Source: Brienomyrus brachyistius (lineage: Eukaryota; Chordata; Actinopteri; Osteoglossiformes; Mormyridae). Taken from it: a DNA stretch of 64,000 nucleotides. Positions 59,924 to 64,000 of this stretch are shown one piece after another. A model generated the notes under the pieces. The model did not search any database, was not told the DNA's origin, and saw only the letters and a list, made by a program, of their open reading frames with translations. The position numbers and the translations under genes are program-made. The stretch spans positions 186,001 to 250,000 of the forward strand of contig NW_026042468.1 of NCBI RefSeq assembly GCF_023856365.1, written 5' to 3'. How positions within the stretch are numbered: position 1 is the stretch's first letter; every line of letters starts with the position of its first letter.

Positions 59924-60734
59924 TATGTGCCTTGTAATTAACTAAATTCTAGGCTATTCAGTTTTTTTTGCCCTCGTGATGGTCGTGGGTTGTGAAAAAA
60001 GCCTTCTTCTTAGGGGTACCGCTGGGGCCAGCCGGGCGTATGTCGTGGCTTCAGTGAGTACTTATGTTTGTCATGCTGCCTGTGTACTTTATAGCGGCAC
60101 AACATATTTCTGCAAATTGCATGCGTCAAATTGTCTGTCTCTCTTAAAAAATATGAAGTGTCACCAAAATTTTAAACGGGGAATCAATCTCAATGAAAAA
60201 TATTCGTCAAGTAACGTTTCTAAAATAATATAGACATACTAATAATTATATATTAATAAATCGGATGAACGATGCATCCCAAATTGTATCCGCTGCGCAC
60301 TTCTTAATCAGGGCAATCGCATCGTGGAGGTTTCTGCAGACGCCCAAAAAGACTTACTTAAGAAAACTGTTGCATGATAATTTGTACCATTTTCAAGGGT
60401 GGGGGGCGTGCAGTAGATGCCCCCTTTATTTTTGTGCTTCTGCCGTTCAAACCGAGCAGCACTGAGTTTGTCATGGCACCTGACGCCAAATCTACTGCTT
60501 AGCTGCTACAGACAGAACTATCTTCAAATCACCACTAGGGGGTGTCAATGCTGCAGCTTCGTTCTATGGTTGATCTTTTTCAAAGACAGTTTTTTTTCTC
60601 TCTCTCCACATAATCAACTTAACTGATTAGCGTGCTTTCATAGTAATGGTTTTTAATCCGTGTTAATCTTCTGAACAATGACTAGTAAAGGTTCTATGAG
60701 GTTGTCCTACTTACTATGGATTTTAAGTTTTTTA

Positions 60735-61305
60735 TCAAGGTGTTAAAACGTACCACAGTTGCCAGTCCTGTGTTTTATGTCTAGCAATTTGTACAGTTTC
60801 TTCAGTATAAACACATGCCATGATCTGTGAGAATCTCCTCCAGAACTCTGCATTTCCTCAAGATCTTTTTGTAATATTGCATCATGGCACTGCTCAGAAC
60901 AACACAGATGGTGCATAACAACACAAGGGAGTACAAGACAACATGGTGCAGAAACAGTGCGATACAAAGCAGGACAAAACTGGATGATACGTGGTCAGTG
61001 GTGGATAAAGTGCAGTAACAGCTGTACAGTGCAGCTGCCGTGGAAATGACTGTTACAGGGGATGCAAAAGCTGCAGGTTTGAATTGTTTGGCGAATGAAG
61101 CTGTTCATGAATCTGCTAGTCAGTGTTTGTGGATGGTGGTCAGAGTCCTGGATTATAGACTGAACCTTGTTACTGTGGCAGTTAAAGTACAGCTGGTCAA
61201 TGGAGGGCAGTTCAGTGCGAATGATGTTCTTAACAGACTTCGCAATGTACTGCCTTCCTGTCATGTGGCTCCACCATACCATAGTACTACTGTAAGAACT
61301 AGGGA
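60735..61305 (-). mobile_element. non-LTR retrotransposon 3' end
   Basis: On the minus strand it begins with MTGRQYIAKSVKNIIRTELP, then DQLYFNCHSNKVQSIIQD and HPQTLTSRFMNSF. This reads as the extreme C-terminus of a LINE polyprotein, followed by 3' UTR-like sequence that runs into the last about 65 bp of core 8 (to about 60735). The other cores break off at 60799-equivalent positions, so only here is the LINE continuous. Clade not determined. Confidence 0.55.
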
Positions 61306-62312
61306 TGTAACGATACATTCAACTCACCATTTGATACGATTCACGATTCTGAGTTCACGATACAATTTTCTCATTTTTTGCAGAATGAGCTGCAGACAAA
61401 TATATTCAAAAATATTCTTATATTTATCTTTCTGAACTGTTGACACTGTTGTGAACAGTGCAACTGAATTTGAATAAAATACTGTTGAAAAAAATCCCAA
61501 ATCAAAATAAGTAAATAAAAAAAAATAAATCAAATAAATAAGCTAAGGTTTGCATGTGCAGGTTTTTAGCGTGCTTTGCCCTTTTAATAATCTTCACTCA
61601 GCTCACGGTGGTGCCAGTGGACCTGTTTGTGTATGTTATCAGTCTATTACAATGTTTGCATGCAGTTTATGTCTTGTCTGTGCTTTTCTCGCTGTTTCCT
61701 CCTCGTTTGTGATTACCGGAAAGCTAATATGCTGCCACACCGCCAATTGAAGATCGGGCGGTGCGTCCATCCATCCATTTTCTGAAACCACTTAATCCCA
61801 ACTGGGATCGCGGGGGAGACCGGAGCCTATCCCGGGAACAAGGGGCGCAGACAGGAACCAAGCCCAGGCAGTCACCTACACACCGCAGGTCGCACACACT
61901 CACACAACTACAGGGCCAATTTAGACTCACCAGTCAACCTATCCTGCATGCTTTTGGACTGTGGGAGGAACCTGGAGTCCCCGGCGAAAACGGGGAGAGC
62001 ATGCGAACTCCACACAGAAAGGGCCCTGGACCGAAGCCAGCACTAACCACTGTGCCGTCCTCAGTTTCAAATTCATTCATCATCTCGCGTTCGCTCAAAA
62101 CCAAAAACTGACGTACGATGTCGACGTGATACGCAGTGACATCTGACGTCAAACTCACATTGTGAAATCAAATGTAATATTACACCAGTTTTTCTGTTAA
62201 AGTACTGTGAAGTACTCCTACAATAGTGATTCATTTTCCACATCAGCCGGTTTAAATCTTCATGCATTTGCACCGATTTTTAACTGATTTGTGATTCATC
62301 ATTACATGCCAG
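61306..62312. mobile_element. hAT-like DNA transposon, non-autonomous, with SINE inside
   Basis: The left end CTAGGGATGTAACGATACAT and the right end (reverse complement CATGTAATGATGAATCAC) form an imperfect inverted repeat. GGGATGTAACGAT is a common fish hAT terminus. The interior is AT-rich with no transposase. The SINE at 61766-62060 interrupts it. A clear 8-bp duplication was not found, so the right boundary is approximate. Confidence 0.5.
61766..62060 (-). mobile_element. tRNA/L2-tail type SINE, minus strand
   Basis: On the plus strand it starts with the inverted tail TCCATCCATCCATTTTCTG, has CTTTTGGACTGTGGGAGGAA and GAGAGCATGCGAACTCCACA, and ends GCACTAACCACTGTGCCGTC, the inverted A-box head. 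It is related to but distinct from the SINEs at 21702 and 62641. The B box region is altered. Confidence 0.75.
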
Positions 62313-62628
62313 GGCCAGCAGCTCTGCATGGCTCGACCCTCATAAACATTCTCCACACATGCTGTTCAGGCAGTGGCCACAGAAATTCCCCCAGTGAACT
62401 TTATGCTTTCTGTCGGAGAGTATGCTGTGTTCTGGCCTTAAACCCTGCATACTACTTTGCAGACTTTGATCCTCTTAACAACAATTGGCATTTCTGGTGG
62501 CTGAATATCCATCCATCCGTCATCCAACTGCATGCTTAAAAGCTGTGAATAATAGTAATAATTCTTAAAATTGCAACTATCTAGAATTTCAGCCTAGTTA
62601 CTCAGCTAAATTACTATTTAAACCTAGA
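62313..62628. other. no gene recognised
   Basis: No exon or known repeat; a short CATCCATC run occurs near 62508. Confidence 0.4.
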
Positions 62629-62640
62629 ATAATTTCTATA

Positions 62641-62995
62641 AGGGGCGGCATGGTGGTGCAGTGGTTAGCACTGTCGCCTCACACCTCTGGGACCCGGGTT
62701 CGTGTCTCCGCCTGGGTCACATGTGTGTGGAGTTTGCATGTTCTCCCCATGTCGTTGTGGGGTTTCCTCTGGGTACTCCGGTTTCCCCCCACAGTCCAAA
62801 AACATGCTGGGGCTAATTGGAGTTGCTGAATTGCCCGTAGGTGTGTGTGTGTGAGTGGATGGTGTGTGAGTGTGCCCTGCGATGGGCTGGCCCCCCATCC
62901 TGGGTTGTTCCCTGCCTCGTGCCCATTGATTCTGGGATAGGCTCCGGACCCCCCGCGACCCAATAGGATAAGCGGTTTGGAAAATGGATGGATGG
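62641..62995 (+). mobile_element. full-length tRNA-derived SINE with 12-bp target duplication
   Basis: Same family as 21702-22063. ATAATTTCTATA flanks it at 62629-62640 and 62996-63007. It carries A box GGTGGTGCAGTGG, B-box region CCGGGTTCGTGTCTCC (one change from consensus) and tail AATGGATGGATGG. Confidence 0.92.
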
Positions 62996-63007
62996 ATAAT
63001 TTCTATA

Positions 63008-63189
63008 TGTGTGATAGAATCAAAAAATATTTTGTTTTACATATAAATCTTCACAAGGTGTATTACACATGGTATTCCCCAGACACCGCCACCCCAACAG
63101 ATGCTTTGTTTGTTAAGACAATAGCTCAGAAAGTGGTTGATCGATCTTTTGCAGCTTTTACCAAGGTTTGTACAAGCCAAAATTAAATT
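63008..63189 (+). other. weak exon-like segment
   Basis: After ATTCCCCAG an open frame reads TPTDALFVKTIAQKVVDRSF, then AAFTK, and meets GTTTGT. Acceptor and donor are plausible but no family is recognised and there is no supporting neighbour exon. Confidence 0.2.
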
Positions 63190-63430
63190 TTGAAACGGAT
63201 CCCTGCCACACCCTGCCCTCCTGAACCTCCCGTTTCCTCCCTAGTGTGGTATAACGTGCCATGCCTGTTCCGCGTTTGTTTTACCTCTCCTTCCTGCCCT
63301 TGTGTTACTCATTTCAGGTGCCTCTAGTTTGCTCCCTGCTTAGCCTTGTATAAATGTGCTTCTCAGTCCTGCCTTTAATGTTGCTGCTGCTGTTTGCCTG
63401 TGTGTTCTTCCCTGCTTATGATTCCCCCGT
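63190..63430 (+). mobile_element. LTR-like fragment
   Basis: C/T-rich sequence with CCTTGTATAAATGTGC (TATA-like) and GTTGCTGCTGCTGTTTGCC resembles LTRs of fish Gypsy elements. No second LTR or coding region lies in the window. Confidence 0.3.
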
Positions 63431-64000
63431 GATCCAGTTGTGATCCAGTTGTCTTCATATCATGTATTCACATTCCTCAGCTGAGAGTGAACAAAGTTCT
63501 GTGGAAAGTATCTGACTACAGATAGACTTTCACCCAGTTCTCTGCGGGAGCTCTGATTACAGAGTGACTCCCCGACTACTTCTGAAGCCCTTCCTTAAGT
63601 ATCCAGACCAGGTGATGGCATGTTTCTGAAGACTGACTAATTTCGGTCAATGGTTAATTTTAGGGGCATTGCTGACCTTGGTTCTCAAGTCCCCAGCCAA
63701 TCAGATCACTTTAGGGGGTGGTTGTAATTCCCTTGTTCTACCATGAGAGAATCTCTCTCAGTTTGGTGGGTTGAGCCGAAGTTTCTGTATTTCTCTTAGG
63801 AAAAGCTATACTGCCTTAAATCTGAGAGTATAATACTCCTCGTCTCATGCCTATTCAAACGAGACCAAACATGCGTGTATTTGTCCCTAACATCTATGTG
63901 TGCTGAGTTATCCTGTTTATAGTGGAAAAGGTGTCTGTGTCTGGAGGCTGACAGCTGTTGTTGCTGTGGATTGATTGTGGAACTCTGGTCACTCCGGGGG
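63431..64000. other. no gene recognised
   Basis: No supported gene. GTGATCCAGTT occurs twice in tandem at about 63430-63450. Confidence 0.4.

Larger units (their letters stand above)
24009..60799 (+). repeat. macrosatellite-like tandem array, eight cores and seven linkers
   Basis: Eight cores of 3216 or 3217 bp start at 24009, 28872, 33705, 38577, 43177, 47910, 52753 and 57584, each with GCGTGTTCGCGAAAACG. They end at 27224, 32087, 36921, 41792, 46393, 51125, 55968 and 60799, each with TTTGTACAGTTT. Seven linkers of 1384-1655 bp separate them. Core-to-core differences seen by eye are only a few single bases: an extra T in core 3, an extra G in core 5, and G to A near 54422 in core 7. The whole repeats every 4.6-4.9 kb in the same orientation. 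Amplification by unequal exchange or rolling-circle copying is inferred. Confidence 0.95.

Noticed and set aside
24009..60799. Reading the array as a functional multicopy gene family
   Set aside because: All copies share disabling frameshifts and lack the central catalytic portion, so a family of working genes is not supported.
61040..61435. 131-codon plus-strand ORF right of the array
   Set aside because: It is antisense to a LINE C-terminus and crosses into the start of a hAT-like element.

Overview
The window is vertebrate nuclear DNA, almost certainly from a ray-finned (teleost-type) fish. The evidence is a Tc1 transposon with long inverted repeats, three plus-strand and one minus-strand copies of tRNA-derived SINEs ending in (TGGA)n, LINE fragments with fish-like reverse-transcriptase tails, several non-autonomous DNA transposons, and one split gene whose exons read as a chemerin (rarres2)-like secreted protein. 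There is no operon structure, and most of the DNA is repetitive. The species cannot be named from sequence alone.

Layout. 1-5.2 kb: SINE and LINE scraps and a 46-bp minisatellite (1370-3175) with a higher-order period near 690 bp. 5.2-6.5 kb: minus-strand LINE remnants. 6.66-8.82 kb: four-exon chemerin-like gene on the plus strand with one frameshift in exon 1. 9.2-11.7 kb: dispersed repeats, a BED-finger transposase fragment and a local 251-bp tandem duplication. 11.7-17.3 kb: a satellite of about 220-285 bp per unit with (TA)n tracts, interrupted by a GC-rich proline-rich element (11.7-12.95 kb) and an internally deleted Tc1 element (12.99-14.16 kb). 17.5-21 kb: a Tc1 fragment, a minus-strand lysine/arginine-rich ORF with a TATA/CCAAT promoter-like upstream region, and a degenerate Ty3/Gypsy integrase remnant. 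21.7-22.3 kb: a SINE inserted in a dispersed repeat, with target duplication.

24.0-60.8 kb: the dominant structure, a macrosatellite-like tandem array. Eight cores of 3216-3217 bp alternate with seven linkers of 1384-1655 bp. Each core carries the same decayed, intron-containing, hAT-like transposase gene with the same frameshifts in every copy, and a 309-bp hAT-type MITE nested in its last intron. Each linker is a fold-back structure built from opposed pieces of a second DNA transposon that carries a tRNA-Glu(UUC)-like sequence. Cores are almost identical to each other. Linkers differ in length and fall into recurring subtypes. An older, less rearranged version of one array segment lies at 22.96-23.11 kb. 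The right edge (60.8 kb) runs into LINE sequence that also forms the end of each core.

60.8-64 kb: LINE 3' remnant, a hAT-like element with a minus-strand SINE inside it, another SINE with target duplications, and LTR-like sequence. No conserved multi-gene pathway is encoded here. What is notable is the array: its structure, its origin from a dead transposase gene, and its homogenised cores with variable palindromic linkers.
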